A DNA stretch of 64,000 nt from Marichromatium bheemlicum (GCF_012276755.1 NZ_JAAXKX010000013.1:51368-115367), one strand, 5' to 3'. Counted from the first letter of the stretch, positions 47,599 to 57,391 are shown. Made by a program: numbers and translations. Notes: generated by a model from the letters alone, not told the origin.

Positions 47599-48870
47599 AT
47601 GCACCCAACCCCAACGGATGGCACGCGCGCCGGGCTCGCCGACGAGTTCCGTCGGGTCCGCGCCCTCACCGAGCGACTCTGCGAACCGCTGGCCATTGAG
47701 GATTACGGCCTCCAGGTCGTCCCCGAGGCCAGCCCGCCGAAGTGGCACCTGGCCCATGTCTCCTGGTTCTTCGAGACCTTCTTGTTGATGCCGTCGCTCG
47801 ATGGCTATCGTCCCTTCGATTCGCGCTTCGCGTATCTGTTCAACAGCTACTACGAGCAAACCGGTAGCGGTTTTTGGCCGCGTGCCGAGCGCGGGCTGCT
47901 GTCGCGCCCCCGGGTCGAGGAGGTCTACGACTATCGCCGCCATGTCGACGCGGCGATGCTGCGGTTGATCGAGCAGTGCGACGCCGAGCGCTGGGCGCGC
48001 GTTGAGCTGCGCCTGCGCATCGGACTCAACCACGAGCAGCAGCACCAGGAGCTGTTGCTCACCGATATCAAGCGCAGCCTCGCCCACAACCCGCTGCGCC
48101 CGGCCTACCGCGCCGATCTGGTGGCACCGCCGCCGGGCGTGCCCGAGCCGCTCGAGTGGGTGTCGTTCGACGGTGGGCTGGTCGAGATCGGCGCCGGGCC
48201 CGAGGGCTTCGCCTACGACAACGAGCGCCCGCGCCACCGCGTCTTCCTCGAGCCCTTCGCGCTCGCCGACCGGCTGGTGAGCAACGCCGAGTTCCTCACC
48301 TTCATCGAGGACGGCGGCTATCACGATCCCGCCCACTGGCTCTCCGACGGCTGGGCGCGGGTGCGTTCCGAGGGTTGGGAGGCGCCGCTCTACTGGACGC
48401 GGGTCGATGGCCGATGGCAGACGCTGACCCTCGGCGGCATGCGTCCGCTCGACCCCGCCGAGCCGGTCTGTCACCTCAGCTACTACGAGGCCGACGCCTA
48501 CGCCAGCTGGGCGGGCAAGGCGCTGCCGACCGAGGCGCAGTGGGAGCACGCCGCCGCCGGTGTCGCGCTCGCTGGCAACTTCCTCGACAGCGGTCTGCTC
48601 CACCCGCGCCCGGCGCCTGGCAGTGGGGTGCGTCAGCTCTTCGGCGATCTCTGGGAGTGGACCGCCTCGGCCTATCTCGCCTATCCCGGCTATCGCGCCC
48701 CCGGCGGCGCGATCGGCGAGTACAACGGCAAATTCATGTGCAACCAGATGGTGTTGCGCGGCGGCTCCTGCGTGAGTTCGCGCGACCATCTGCGGCTCAG
48801 TTATCGTAATTTCTTCTATCCCCACGAACGCTGGCAGTTCCAGGGATTCAGACTCGCGGAGGTCGAATGA
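47599..48870 (+). CDS. egtB: Ergothioneine biosynthesis sulfoxide synthase
   Basis: 423 residues. The N-terminal DinB-like domain holds the iron ligands His53 (KWHLAHVSWF) and His145/His149 (NHEQQHQELL); the C-terminal FGE-sulfatase domain (about 185-420) ends with LSYRNFFYPHERWQFQGFRLA. It joins trimethyl-histidine (hercynine) to a thiol with O2. GAGGA lies 6 nt before the ATG. It overlaps egtD by 4 nt. No egtA, egtC or egtE gene is present nearby, as in most proteobacterial egtBD pairs. Confidence 0.95.
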   Translation: MHPTPTDGTRAGLADEFRRVRALTERLCEPLAIEDYGLQVVPEASPPKWHLAHVSWFFETFLLMPSLDGYRPFDSRFAYLFNSYYEQTGSGFWPRAERGLLSRPRVEEVYDYRRHVDAAMLRLIEQCDAERWARVELRLRIGLNHEQQHQELLLTDIKRSLAHNPLRPAYRADLVAPPPGVPEPLEWVSFDGGLVEIGAGPEGFAYDNERPRHRVFLEPFALADRLVSNAEFLTFIEDGGYHDPAHWLSDGWARVRSEGWEAPLYWTRVDGRWQTLTLGGMRPLDPAEPVCHLSYYEADAYASWAGKALPTEAQWEHAAAGVALAGNFLDSGLLHPRPAPGSGVRQLFGDLWEWTASAYLAYPGYRAPGGAIGEYNGKFMCNQMVLRGGSCVSSRDHLRLSYRNFFYPHERWQFQGFRLAEVE

Positions 48871-49886
48871 TGAACACCGAGGCCACGCTTGCCACCACCC
48901 CTCCGCGCGCGCTCGGTCCGGGGCGCGCGCCGGGGGTACGCTTCTTCGATGCCCACCCGACCCCGGACGACCTGCGCGCCGAGGTCCTCGCCGGGCTCTC
49001 GTCGACGCCCAAGCGGCTGCCGCCGAAGCTCTTCTACGATGCGCACGGCTCGCAACTGTTCGATGCCATCACCGAGCTGCCCGAGTACTACCTGACCCGC
49101 ACCGAGATCGCGATCCTCTGCGATCATGGCGAGGAGATGGCCGATCTGCTCGGGCGCGGTCGGGTGCTGCTCGAACTCGGCAGCGGCAGCAGCCTCAAGA
49201 TCCGCACCCTGCTCGCGGCGCTCGAGCCCGAGGTCTATGTGCCCATCGACATCTCCCGCGAGCACCTGCGCGCCTCGGCCGAGGCGCTCGCCGAGCACTT
49301 CCCGACGCTGGCCATCCATGCCACCTGCGCCGATTATTCGGTTCCCTTCGAGCTGCCGACCGAGGGTGATCGCGAGGGGCTGGCGGCCTTCTTCCCCGGC
49401 TCGAGCATCGGCAACTTCGAGCCCGAGGCGGCGCGCGCGCTGCTCACGCGGGTAGCGGCGTTGGTGGGGATCGGCGGGCGGTTGCTGGTGGGGGTCGATC
49501 TACAGAAGGATCGGACGACCCTGGAGAGGGCCTATGACGACGATCAGGGCGTGACGGCGGCCTTCAGCCTGAATGTGCTCACGCGACTCAACCGCGAACT
49601 CGGGGCGGACTTCGACCTGGAGCAGTTCGTCCATCGGTCTTTCTACAATGAGGCGCTCGGGCGGGTCGAGACCCATCTCGAGGCGCTGTGCGAGCAGCGG
49701 GTTCGGGTCGCCGGCGAGCCGTTCGTCTTGGCCGCCGGCGAGCGCATCCATGTCGAGAACTCCTACAAGTACGACATCGCCGGCTTCCACCAGCTGGCCG
49801 CCGGCGCGGGCTTCGTCCCCGAGCGGGTGTGGACCGATCCACGGCGCCTGTTCAGCGTGCATTGTCTGCGCGTCGAGTCCTGCTGA
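48867..49886 (+). CDS. egtD: L-histidine N-alpha-methyltransferase
   Basis: 339 residues. SAM-binding motif LLELGSGSSLKIR, the substrate region KLFYDAHGSQLFDAITELPEYY and FPGSSIGNFEP are EgtD features. It trimethylates histidine to hercynine, the substrate of EgtB. The ATGA overlap with egtB gives coupled translation. The order egtB-egtD means that the product-forming enzyme is encoded first. Confidence 0.95.
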   Translation: MMNTEATLATTPPRALGPGRAPGVRFFDAHPTPDDLRAEVLAGLSSTPKRLPPKLFYDAHGSQLFDAITELPEYYLTRTEIAILCDHGEEMADLLGRGRVLLELGSGSSLKIRTLLAALEPEVYVPIDISREHLRASAEALAEHFPTLAIHATCADYSVPFELPTEGDREGLAAFFPGSSIGNFEPEAARALLTRVAALVGIGGRLLVGVDLQKDRTTLERAYDDDQGVTAAFSLNVLTRLNRELGADFDLEQFVHRSFYNEALGRVETHLEALCEQRVRVAGEPFVLAAGERIHVENSYKYDIAGFHQLAAGAGFVPERVWTDPRRLFSVHCLRVESC

Positions 49887-49899
49887 GCGGGGGCGTGAC

Positions 49900-50331
49900 T
49901 CAGCGCCGGTCATAGGCCAGATCCTGGCCGGCGATGGTGCGTTCGAGTCGGTCGATCGCCCGGGCATAGCCATTGGTGAGCGCGGCGAGCGCCCCGGTGT
50001 GTCCGGCGCGCCAGGCGCGCTCGGCGAAGCCCTCGAGCAGCGCGGCGTGGATGCGTCCCTGGTGCAGCCGCAGCCGGTCGGCATTGCCGTGGGCGCGGTG
50101 CAGCCGGGCGAGCAGGGTGATCTCGCCGAGCGCCTCACGATGCGCGGCGCGGTGGTGATAGAGCCGGGCGAGGGCAGGGGCGTCGCAGGCACGGGCGATC
50201 GCGCGCAGCCGCTCGGCGTCGGCCTCGGGCTGGGCGAAGGGCTGGTGACAGGCGGGCGTCTCGGCCCGCGGCTGGGGCAGTACGCCGAGCAGACAGCAGA
50301 GCAGCGCGAGCGTGGTGGCGGGGTGGGGCAT
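49900..50331 (-). CDS. Small secreted hypothetical protein
   Basis: 143 residues. A signal peptide (about 1-23, ALLCCLLGVLPQPRA, ending in ETPACHQ) is followed by a helical, His- and Arg-rich region with no motif that I recognise; the pattern ALARLYHHRAAHREALGEI suggests TPR-like helices. It converges on egtD, leaving 13 nt. A promoter fits upstream (50355-50383). ATG at 50331 is chosen; GTG two codons before is an alternative. Likely periplasmic. Confidence 0.7.
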   Translation of the reverse strand: MPHPATTLALLCCLLGVLPQPRAETPACHQPFAQPEADAERLRAIARACDAPALARLYHHRAAHREALGEITLLARLHRAHGNADRLRLHQGRIHAALLEGFAERAWRAGHTGALAALTNGYARAIDRLERTIAGQDLAYDRR

Positions 50332-50354
50332 GGGCACGACTCCGGCGGGGTAAG

Positions 50355-50383
50355 GCTATACCCGAGTAAAGCACACGGGTAAA
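50355..50383 (-). promoter_or_regulatory. Sigma-70-like promoter of the small secreted protein gene
   Basis: On the minus strand TTTACC and TATAGC are 17 bases apart. The element ends 24 nt before the ATG at 50331, so transcription starts very close to the gene. The motif is a good but imperfect match. Confidence 0.45.
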
Positions 50384-50543
50384 GGTTTCGAAACAGGATC
50401 GTCATCTTTCTCGCCGGGCGTCGCCGGCGTGGCCCCGAGCTTGCGTTTCCCGTCGTCGCGGTCGATGCTGACGGTGACCGCGGCGGTCTGGAGGCCGCGC
50501 CCGCGCCCGGCGGCTGTGCCGCGTCATCCCCGGAGCCAAGCTG

Positions 50544-53330
50544 ATGAACGAGACCGTGGACGACCCCGTGCTCGAGCGCGACATCGAGCTGTTTACCCGG
50601 CTGCTCGGCGAGGTGTTGCGTGCACACAGCCGCAAGCGCGTGCTGGTGGTGGTCGAGCGGCTGCGCGATGGTTTCATGCGGTTGCGCGAGGGCGATGACG
50701 AGGCGCTGCGCGCGCGCCTCAGGCAGCGCATCGAGGGGCTCGATCCGCAGACCCTGGCCGAGGTGATCCGCGCCTTTGCGATCTATTTCGGTCTGGTCAA
50801 CACCGCCGAGGAGCTCAACGCCCACCTCCAGCGCATGGCGCGTATCTCCACCGGCGAGCGGTTGTGGAGCGGCTCGTTCGACGACACCGTGCGGCGGCTC
50901 GCCGCCGACGGGGTGGCGCCCGCGCCCTTCCAGAGCCTGCTCGAGCACCTGGTCTATCTGCCGGTGTTCACCGCGCATCCCACCGAGGCGCGGCGGCGTA
51001 CCATCGCCGAGATCTTCCGCCGTATCTTTCTCGCCGGCCAGGATCTTCACCAACGTCGACTCAACGACGAGGAGCGTGCCGACAAGCTCGCCGAGATCCG
51101 CGCCCAGATCCAGATCCTGTGGAAGACCGACGAGGTGCGGGTGCACAAGCCCCAGGTCACCGACGAGGTGCGCCAGGGGCTCTATTTCTTCCGTGAATCG
51201 CTGTTTGGCGCCGTGCCCGAGGTCTATCGCATCCTCGAGAAGGCGGTGCGCCGGGTCTATGGCGCTGAGACCGCCGCGGCGGTGCCGAGCCTGATGCGCT
51301 TCGGCTCGTGGATCGGCGGCGATCGCGACGGCAACCCCTTCGTGCGCCCCGAGACCACCGAGCTGGCGGTGCGGATGCACGCCGAGCTGGTGCTCGAGCA
51401 CTATCTCGAACGGGTGGGGCGGTTGCAGCGCATGCTCAGCCACTCCAGCGCGCTGTGCGAGCCCGCGCCGGCCTTCCTCGACAGTCTCGACGCCGACGAG
51501 GACTACTGGGTCGAGACCATGGGGCAGAGCCTGCGCCGCTTCCTCCACGAGCCCTATCGGCGCAAGCTGGCGCTGATCGCCCACCGGCTCGAGGCCAATC
51601 TGGCGCGGGTGCGTGCGCGTCTCGCCGAGGCCGAGACGCTGCCGGCGGCCGGTTATGGCGACGCCCGCGCCTTCCTTGCCGATCTCCAACTGATCCGCGA
51701 CTCGCTGATCCATCATGGGGATGCCAGCGCCGCCGCCGGTCCCCTCCAAGATCTGATCCGTCTGGTCGAGACCTTCGGCTTTCAGCTGATGCAGCTCGAT
51801 CTGCGCCAGGAGTCGAGTCGCCATACCGAGGCGGTGGCCGAGTTGTTCGCCCGCCAGCCCGGCGCGCCCTACTATCTCGCCTTCGACGAGGCGCAGCGGT
51901 GTCTTGCCCTGAGCGAGGCGATCGCCCATCCTCAGCCCTTCGTCATCGACAAGGCGACCCTCAGCGCGGCCACCCGCGAGACCCTGGAGACCTTCGAGAC
52001 CATCGCCCGGGTGCGCGCCGAGGTCGGCGAGCAGGCGATCGGCCAGTACGTGATCTCGATGACGCATGAGGCCAGTCACGTGCTCGAGGTGATGTTGCTG
52101 GCGCGCTTGGCGGGGCTTGCCGGACACGATCGTCAGGGCTGGTTCTGTACCCTCCAGGTCGCGCCGCTGTTCGAGACCATCGACGACCTGACGCGGATCG
52201 ATGCGGTGATGGGGCGGTTGTTCACCAATCCCACCTATCGCGCGCTGTTGCGCGCCTCGGGCGATCAGCAGGAGGTGATGCTCGGCTATTCCGACTCCTG
52301 CAAGGACGGCGGCATCCTCGCCTCGGGCTGGCGGCTCTACGCGGCCCAGCGCAAGGTGATCGCGCTTGCTGACGAGCACGGCGTGGCCTGTCGGCTGTTC
52401 CACGGTCGCGGCGGCACCGTGGGGCGCGGCGGCGGGCCGACCCACGAGGCGATCCTCGCTCAGCCGGCCGACACCGTGCACGGTCAGATCAAGTTCACCG
52501 AGCAGGGCGAGGTGCTCTCCTATCGCTACGCCAACCCCGAGACCGCGCGCTATGAACTCACCATGGGGGTCAGCGGTCTGATCAAGGCCAGCCGTTGTCT
52601 GATCGAGCCCGCCGCGCCCGAGCGCGCCGAGGACCTGGAGGTCATGGCCGAGCTGGCCGCCCATGGCGAGGCGGCCTATCGCGCCCTGGTCGGCACCGAG
52701 GGGCTGCTCGATTATTTCTATGCCTGTACCCCGGTCGATGGCATCGCGCTGCTCAACATCGGCTCGCGCCCGGCGCACCGTAGCCGCGGCGATCGCTCGC
52801 TTAGCTCGATCCGCGCCATCCCCTGGGTGTTCGGCTGGGGCCAGGTCCGGCTGACCCTGCCGGGGTGGTTCGGCATCGGCACCGCGCTGGCGCACTATCG
52901 CGGCGAGGCGCCCGAGCGCCTGGTGCGGTTGCGGCGGATGTATCGTGAGTGGCCCTTCTTCCGGGCGCTGCTGTCGAATACCCAGATGTCGCTGTTCAAG
53001 GCGGAGATGGCGATCGCCCGCGAGTACCTGCGACTGGCCGACGATCCGCCGCGCGCCGAGGCCCTCCTCGCGCACATCGAGGCCGAGTACCGGCTGACCC
53101 TGAGCGAGGTGCTGGCGGTCACCGAGACCGATCGATTGCTCGCCGACCAGCCGGCGCTACGTCGCTCGCTGCTGCGTCGCAACCGCTATCTCGACCCGCT
53201 CAACCACATCCAGGTGGTGCTGCTCGAGCGTTATCGCGGCGAGTCCGATCCGCAGCGACGCGACCAATGGCTCGACCCGCTGCTGCGTTCGATCAACGCC
53301 ATCGCCGCCGGGATGCGCAACACTGGTTGA
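50544..53330 (+). CDS. ppc: Phosphoenolpyruvate carboxylase
   Basis: 928 residues, standard size. Catalytic motifs: VFTAHPTEARRRT (His for bicarbonate/enolate chemistry), GYSDSCKDGG, FHGRGGTVGRGGGPTH and the final RNTG terminus needed for allosteric control. It forms oxaloacetate from PEP and bicarbonate to refill the TCA cycle. CGGAG lies about 8 nt before the ATG. It stands alone and is transcribed away from the small secreted protein gene. A member of the core genome with normal base composition. Confidence 0.97.
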   Translation: MNETVDDPVLERDIELFTRLLGEVLRAHSRKRVLVVVERLRDGFMRLREGDDEALRARLRQRIEGLDPQTLAEVIRAFAIYFGLVNTAEELNAHLQRMARISTGERLWSGSFDDTVRRLAADGVAPAPFQSLLEHLVYLPVFTAHPTEARRRTIAEIFRRIFLAGQDLHQRRLNDEERADKLAEIRAQIQILWKTDEVRVHKPQVTDEVRQGLYFFRESLFGAVPEVYRILEKAVRRVYGAETAAAVPSLMRFGSWIGGDRDGNPFVRPETTELAVRMHAELVLEHYLERVGRLQRMLSHSSALCEPAPAFLDSLDADEDYWVETMGQSLRRFLHEPYRRKLALIAHRLEANLARVRARLAEAETLPAAGYGDARAFLADLQLIRDSLIHHGDASAAAGPLQDLIRLVETFGFQLMQLDLRQESSRHTEAVAELFARQPGAPYYLAFDEAQRCLALSEAIAHPQPFVIDKATLSAATRETLETFETIARVRAEVGEQAIGQYVISMTHEASHVLEVMLLARLAGLAGHDRQGWFCTLQVAPLFETIDDLTRIDAVMGRLFTNPTYRALLRASGDQQEVMLGYSDSCKDGGILASGWRLYAAQRKVIALADEHGVACRLFHGRGGTVGRGGGPTHEAILAQPADTVHGQIKFTEQGEVLSYRYANPETARYELTMGVSGLIKASRCLIEPAAPERAEDLEVMAELAAHGEAAYRALVGTEGLLDYFYACTPVDGIALLNIGSRPAHRSRGDRSLSSIRAIPWVFGWGQVRLTLPGWFGIGTALAHYRGEAPERLVRLRRMYREWPFFRALLSNTQMSLFKAEMAIAREYLRLADDPPRAEALLAHIEAEYRLTLSEVLAVTETDRLLADQPALRRSLLRRNRYLDPLNHIQVVLLERYRGESDPQRRDQWLDPLLRSINAIAAGMRNTG

Positions 53331-53367
53331 GGCCGGCGCCGAGGGTGGCGGTCGGTGAATATCCCTA

Positions 53368-53397
53368 TTGAAAAAATGGCTTCGGACCACACAAGAT
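53368..53397 (+). promoter_or_regulatory. Possible promoter of the micro-protein/XpaC/TelA genes
   Basis: TTGAAA and CAAGAT are 18 bases apart in an AT-rich patch after ppc. The -35 is good, the -10 is weak. It is 84 nt before the 41-residue ORF. Confidence 0.3.
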
Positions 53398-53480
53398 GAA
53401 ATCACGCGTACATGCGCGCGGCGGCCCGCGTGGCCGGCGCTGGCGGTTCGCGCCAACCGACTCATGCAGACCCCTTCGTG

Positions 53481-53606
53481 ATGAACGATCCCGATTCCAA
53501 CCGCTCCACCCCCGCTCGTCCGGCGCTCGGCGCCAGGGTGCTCGGGGTGGTGCTGCTCTTCTTCAGCGTCGGCCTGGTCTCCTGTCAGGCCTTGTTCTCA
53601 TGGTGA
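53481..53606 (+). CDS. 41-residue membrane or lipoprotein micro-protein
   Basis: The peptide has a charged start (MNDPDSNRSTPARPALGARV), one hydrophobic helix (about 19-33) and LVSCQALFSW at the end. LVSC fits a lipobox, which would leave a mature lipopeptide of 7 residues; a single-pass membrane peptide is the alternative. Its stop overlaps the ATG of the XpaC-like gene (ATGGTGA), so translation is coupled. I do not recognise a family. Real coding status rests on this overlap and position. Confidence 0.5.
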   Translation: MNDPDSNRSTPARPALGARVLGVVLLFFSVGLVSCQALFSW

Positions 53607-54475
53607 GCAGCGGGGCCGGACGGCTCGGCGAGCTGCTGCGCGAGGGCGTGGTGGCGCGCGAGACGCCGCGCGCGCCGCGGCTGCGCGGGCTGCTGCTGTT
53701 CGTGCTGCCGCTGCCGCTGCTGTTCGGCGCGCTGATTGCGCTCGGCGCCGGACGGCTGGAGTCCTTCCTCGCCGACGCCAGCGGTTTTGCGCTGTTCATG
53801 GCCGCGGCCTATCTCACCCGGCGCGGTATCCGCGAGGCGCACCTGCACGATCGCCGGCGGCGCTTCGCGCGGCTGCCGCGGGTGCGGCTGCAGACCCTCG
53901 GCGGGCTGCTGATGGCGTTCGCCACCGGCTGGTGCGTGTTGGTCTCGTTGGGGCAGGGGGTGGGGCTCGCGCTCGCCTTCGCCGCGGTCGCGCTGCTCGG
54001 TTTCCACCTCAGCTATGGGCTGGTGCCGGAGGCGCCCGAGCAGCCCTTCGACCTCTCGGATGCGCGCGCACGCAAGGTCGCCGCGGCGCTCGCCGAGGCC
54101 GAGCAGAAGCTCATCGAGGTCGAGACCGCCGCCGCGCGCATCGCCAACCCCGAACTCAAGGCGCGGCTCGGGCGCATCGCGCTCAAGGGGCGGCGTATCC
54201 TCGAGCAGATCGCCGAGCGCCCGACCGATCTGTTCCGCGCGCGCAAGTTCCTCAATGTCTATCTCGACGGCGTGCGTCAGGTCACCGATGGCTATGCCCG
54301 CACCCACCGTCAGGCCGACGTGCTGGCGCTGGAGGAGAACTTCCGCGGCGTGCTGGTCACCGTCGAGGAGGTCTTCGACGAGCAGCACCAGCGCCTGCTC
54401 GACAGCGACCTGATGGACCTCGATGTGCGCATCGAGGTGCTCAAGCAGCAGCTCGAGCGCGAGGGCCTGAGCTAG
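53600..54475 (+). CDS. XpaC-like (5-bromo-4-chloroindolyl phosphate hydrolysis) family membrane protein
   Basis: 291 residues. Four hydrophobic helices (about 32-50, 56-72, 100-118 and 120-136) are followed by a cytoplasmic helical region (about 150-291) rich in Glu, Arg and Gln. This layout fits the XpaC family, whose genes commonly sit beside telA. The biochemical role is not settled. ATG at 53600 overlaps the micro-protein stop. It precedes telA by 49 nt. Confidence 0.75.
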   Translation: MVSSGAGRLGELLREGVVARETPRAPRLRGLLLFVLPLPLLFGALIALGAGRLESFLADASGFALFMAAAYLTRRGIREAHLHDRRRRFARLPRVRLQTLGGLLMAFATGWCVLVSLGQGVGLALAFAAVALLGFHLSYGLVPEAPEQPFDLSDARARKVAAALAEAEQKLIEVETAAARIANPELKARLGRIALKGRRILEQIAERPTDLFRARKFLNVYLDGVRQVTDGYARTHRQADVLALEENFRGVLVTVEEVFDEQHQRLLDSDLMDLDVRIEVLKQQLEREGLS

Positions 54476-54524
54476 TCGCCCGGCGCGCGCCGTCCTCACC
54501 CGTTTTCCCCGGAGATCAACCGCA

Positions 54525-55658
54525 GTGAGTCAATCCCAGTATCCCCAGACCACCACCGGTCGCACCGACGCCCTGGCCGAGTCGATGACCGAGCTCGGGC
54601 TGCCCGAGCACGCCGGTGTCGACGAGGCCGAGGTCGAGCGCCTGCTCGGCGAACTCGATCTCCGCGACGCGCATTCGGTGATGTTCTTCGGCGCCAAGGC
54701 CCAGCAGCGTCTCACCGAGGTCTCGGACCGGATGCTCGAGGGCGTGCGCGCCAAGGACACCGGTCCGGCCGGCGCCGCGCTCAGCGAGATGGTCACCACC
54801 CTCAAGGGCTTCGACGTCGAGGGGCTCGATCCCAACCGCCGTCAGGGCTGGTTCTCCAAGCTCCTCGGCAAGACCCGGCCGATCGCCCGCTTCCTCGAGG
54901 AGTACGAGGCGGTGCGCGACCAGATCGAGGACATCTCGCGTGCGCTCGAGGGTCACAAGACCCAGTTGCTCACCGACGTCACCGCGCTCGATCGGCTCTA
55001 TGCCGCCAATCTCGACTATTTCCGTGCGCTCGAGTCCTATATCCTTGCCGGCGAACGCAAGCTCGCTGAACTCGACGAGCAGGCGATCCCGGCGCTCGCC
55101 GCCCAGGTCGAGGCCGGTACCGACATGGTCGAGGCGCAGCGGTTGCGCGACCTGCGCGGCGCGCGCGATGATCTGGAGCGGCGCGTCCACGACCTCAGGC
55201 TCACCCGTCAGGTGGCGATGCAGGGGCTGCCGAGCATCCGCTTGGTGCAGGAAAACGACAAGGGGCTGATCAACAAGATCAACTCCACCCTGGTCAACAC
55301 CGTGCCGCTGTGGCGCCAACAGCTCGCCCAGGCGGTGACCATCTTCCGCTCGGCCGAGGCGGCCGACACCCTGAAGGCGGCCACCGACCTCACCAACGAG
55401 CTGCTCCAGGCCAACGCCGCCAACCTCAAGTCGGCCAACGCCGAGGCGCGGCGCCAGATCGAGCGCGGGGTGTTCGACATCGAGGCGGTCAAGCAGGCCA
55501 ATCGCAGCCTGATCGAGACCATCGAGGAGAGTCTGCAGATCGCCGATGCCGGCAAGCGCGCGCGCGCCGAGGCCAACGCCGAGCTGACGCGCCTCGAGGC
55601 CGATCTGCGTGCGACCCTCAGCGCCGCGAGCGCCCGCACGACGGCCCGAAGTGGCTAA
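54525..55658 (+). CDS. Toxic anion resistance protein TelA/KlaA family
   Basis: 377 residues, almost fully helical. GWFSKLLGKTRPIARFLEEYE, the HKTQLLTDVTALDRLYAANL region and VPLWRQQLAQAVTIFRS are TelA family features. Members are linked with resistance to tellurite and other stress, by a mechanism that is not clear. The start is GTG at 54525 with GGAG 10 nt before it. XpaC-TelA pairs are widely conserved, and here a micro-protein is added ahead. Confidence 0.9.
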   Translation: MSQSQYPQTTTGRTDALAESMTELGLPEHAGVDEAEVERLLGELDLRDAHSVMFFGAKAQQRLTEVSDRMLEGVRAKDTGPAGAALSEMVTTLKGFDVEGLDPNRRQGWFSKLLGKTRPIARFLEEYEAVRDQIEDISRALEGHKTQLLTDVTALDRLYAANLDYFRALESYILAGERKLAELDEQAIPALAAQVEAGTDMVEAQRLRDLRGARDDLERRVHDLRLTRQVAMQGLPSIRLVQENDKGLINKINSTLVNTVPLWRQQLAQAVTIFRSAEAADTLKAATDLTNELLQANAANLKSANAEARRQIERGVFDIEAVKQANRSLIETIEESLQIADAGKRARAEANAELTRLEADLRATLSAASARTTARSG

Positions 55659-55698
55659 ACCGACCGTGGGTGGGAGGGGCGCGATCGCAATTCCGCTC

Positions 55699-55726
55699 TT
55701 CCATTTCTCGCAAGATTCTGTATATT
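55699..55726 (+). promoter_or_regulatory. Possible rpsP operon promoter
   Basis: TTCCAT and TATATT are 16 bases apart, 62 nt before rpsP, in the AT-rich stretch between telA and the ribosomal operon. The -10 is good. Confidence 0.4.
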
Positions 55727-55787
55727 TACGCGTTTACCCGCGGGGTGTCCCGCATCGCTAACAGTTCAGTCTGAGCCAGGACAGCAC

Positions 55788-56051
55788 ATGGTCACGATTC
55801 GTTTGTCCCGTGGTGGTTCGAAGAAGAACCCCTTCTATCAGGTCGTTGTCGCCGACGTGCGCGCCAAGCGCGACGGTCGCTACATCGAGCGCCTCGGTTT
55901 CTACAACCCGAGTGCCAAGGGTGGTGAGGTGCCGCTGCGCATCAACCGCGAGCGCGCCGACTACTGGCTCGCCCAGGGCGCCCAGCCGTCCGAGCGTGCC
56001 GCGCAGCTGCTCAAGCAGGCTGCCAAGGACGTCGAGACCGTCGCGGCCTGA
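55788..56051 (+). CDS. rpsP: 30S ribosomal protein S16
   Basis: 87 residues. [20 protein letters not shown] and the [10 protein letters not shown] segment are diagnostic for S16. It is the first gene of the conserved rpsP-rimM-trmD-rplS operon, preceded by a possible promoter at 55699-55726. It binds 16S rRNA during 30S assembly. Confidence 0.97.
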   Translation: MVTIRLSRGGSKKNPFYQVVVADVRAKRDGRYIERLGFYNPSAKGGEVPLRINRERADYWLAQGAQPSERAAQLLKQAAKDVETVAA

Positions 56052-56062
56052 GACCGTACGGG

Positions 56063-56587
56063 ATGACGAGCGCGATGACTGATCGGTCGCCGGCGACGCG
56101 GCGCATCGTGCTCGGGCGCATCGCCGGCGTCTACGGTGTACGCGGCTGGGTGCGGGTCTTTTCCGAGACCGACCCCCGCGAGGGCATCCTGCGTTATCGC
56201 CAATGGTTGCTCGGTGATGCGACGCAGCCCCGCAAGGTTTGCGAGGGCAAGCGTCACGGCAAGGGTCTGGTTGTCCGCCTCGAGGGCTGTGACGACCGTG
56301 ATCAGGCCGCGGCACTGGTTGGCCAGGAGATCGCGGTCACCCGTGATCAACTGCCGCCACCGCGTGCCGATGAATTCTACTGGTGCGACCTCGAACAGCT
56401 CGAGGTCTACACCACCGAGGGGCAATCGCTCGGGCGTGTCAGCCATCTGTTCGCCACTGGTGCCAACGACGTACTGGTGGTCGAGGGCGAGCGCGAGCGG
56501 TTGATCCCCTTCGTGTGGGAAGACGTCGTCAAGCAGGTGGATTTTGCCGGTGGCCGCGTCGAGGTCGACTGGGACCCCGATTTTTAA
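56063..56587 (+). CDS. rimM: 16S rRNA processing protein RimM
   Basis: 174 residues. RIVLGRIAGVYGVRGWVRVFS is the RimM N-terminal signature (spans residues 13-33); the C-terminal PRC-barrel includes LIPFVWEDVVKQVD. It assists 30S maturation and binds S19. The ATG at 56063 follows rpsP by 11 nt; ATG at 56075 is a possible alternative start. Confidence 0.96.
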   Translation: MTSAMTDRSPATRRIVLGRIAGVYGVRGWVRVFSETDPREGILRYRQWLLGDATQPRKVCEGKRHGKGLVVRLEGCDDRDQAAALVGQEIAVTRDQLPPPRADEFYWCDLEQLEVYTTEGQSLGRVSHLFATGANDVLVVEGERERLIPFVWEDVVKQVDFAGGRVEVDWDPDF

Positions 56588-56620
56588 GCGGCCGCGAGCT
56601 GCGAGGGAGTCCACACCATC

Positions 56621-57370
56621 ATGCGTTTCGACGTCATCACCCTGTTCCCCGAGATGTTCGGTACCTTCGCCGAGCAGGGCGTCACCGGGCGGGCGCTGAC
56701 CCGTGGGCTGGCTGAGTTGCAGCTGTGGAATCCGCGCGATTTCACCCACGACGTGCACCGCACCGTCGACGATCGTCCTTACGGGGGCGGGCCGGGGATG
56801 GTGATGAAGGTCGAACCGCTGCGCGCGGCCATCGCCGCCGCACGCGCGGCGGCACCGGCGAGCCGAGTGGCCTATCTCTCGCCCCAGGGGCGGGTGCTCG
56901 ATCAGGCCGCGATGATCGAGATCGCGGCGCAGCCGGGGTGGATCCTGCTCGCCGGGCGCTACGAGGGCGTCGACGAGCGGCTGATCGAGGGGCATGTCGA
57001 CGAGGAATGGTCGATCGGTGACTATGTCCTCAGCGGCGGCGAGTTGCCGGCCATGGTGGTGATGGACGCGGCGATCCGGTTGCTCCCGGGTGCGCTCGGG
57101 CATGCCGACTCGGCACGTCAGGATTCACACATGGATGGGCTACTGGACTGCCCCCATTACACACGACCGGAGCGGATCGACGGAGAGGAGGTCCCTGCGG
57201 TGCTGGTCGGCGGCGATCACCGCGCGATCGAACGTTGGCGGTTGCGCCAGGCGCTAGGGCGGACCTGGTTGCGCCGACCGGAAATGCTGGAGCGGCGAGG
57301 CCTGAGTGCGGACGAACAGGCGCTGCTCGATGACTTCGTCCGGGCCCATCATGCCGATGGCGCCGGCTAA
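56621..57370 (+). CDS. trmD: tRNA (guanine-N1)-methyltransferase
   Basis: 249 residues. [40 protein letters not shown] and [17 protein letters not shown] (the trefoil-knot SAM site) are conserved. It makes m1G37 in tRNAs to prevent frameshifting. It follows rimM by 33 nt. Confidence 0.97.
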   Translation: MRFDVITLFPEMFGTFAEQGVTGRALTRGLAELQLWNPRDFTHDVHRTVDDRPYGGGPGMVMKVEPLRAAIAAARAAAPASRVAYLSPQGRVLDQAAMIEIAAQPGWILLAGRYEGVDERLIEGHVDEEWSIGDYVLSGGELPAMVVMDAAIRLLPGALGHADSARQDSHMDGLLDCPHYTRPERIDGEEVPAVLVGGDHRAIERWRLRQALGRTWLRRPEMLERRGLSADEQALLDDFVRAHHADGAG

Positions 57371-57391
57371 GAACAGGAGCCTAAGGAAACC

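Noticed and set aside
49500..53075. A 1191-residue minus-strand frame over egtD and ppc
   Set aside because: It has no domain features and lies opposite two unambiguous enzymes with all their catalytic motifs.
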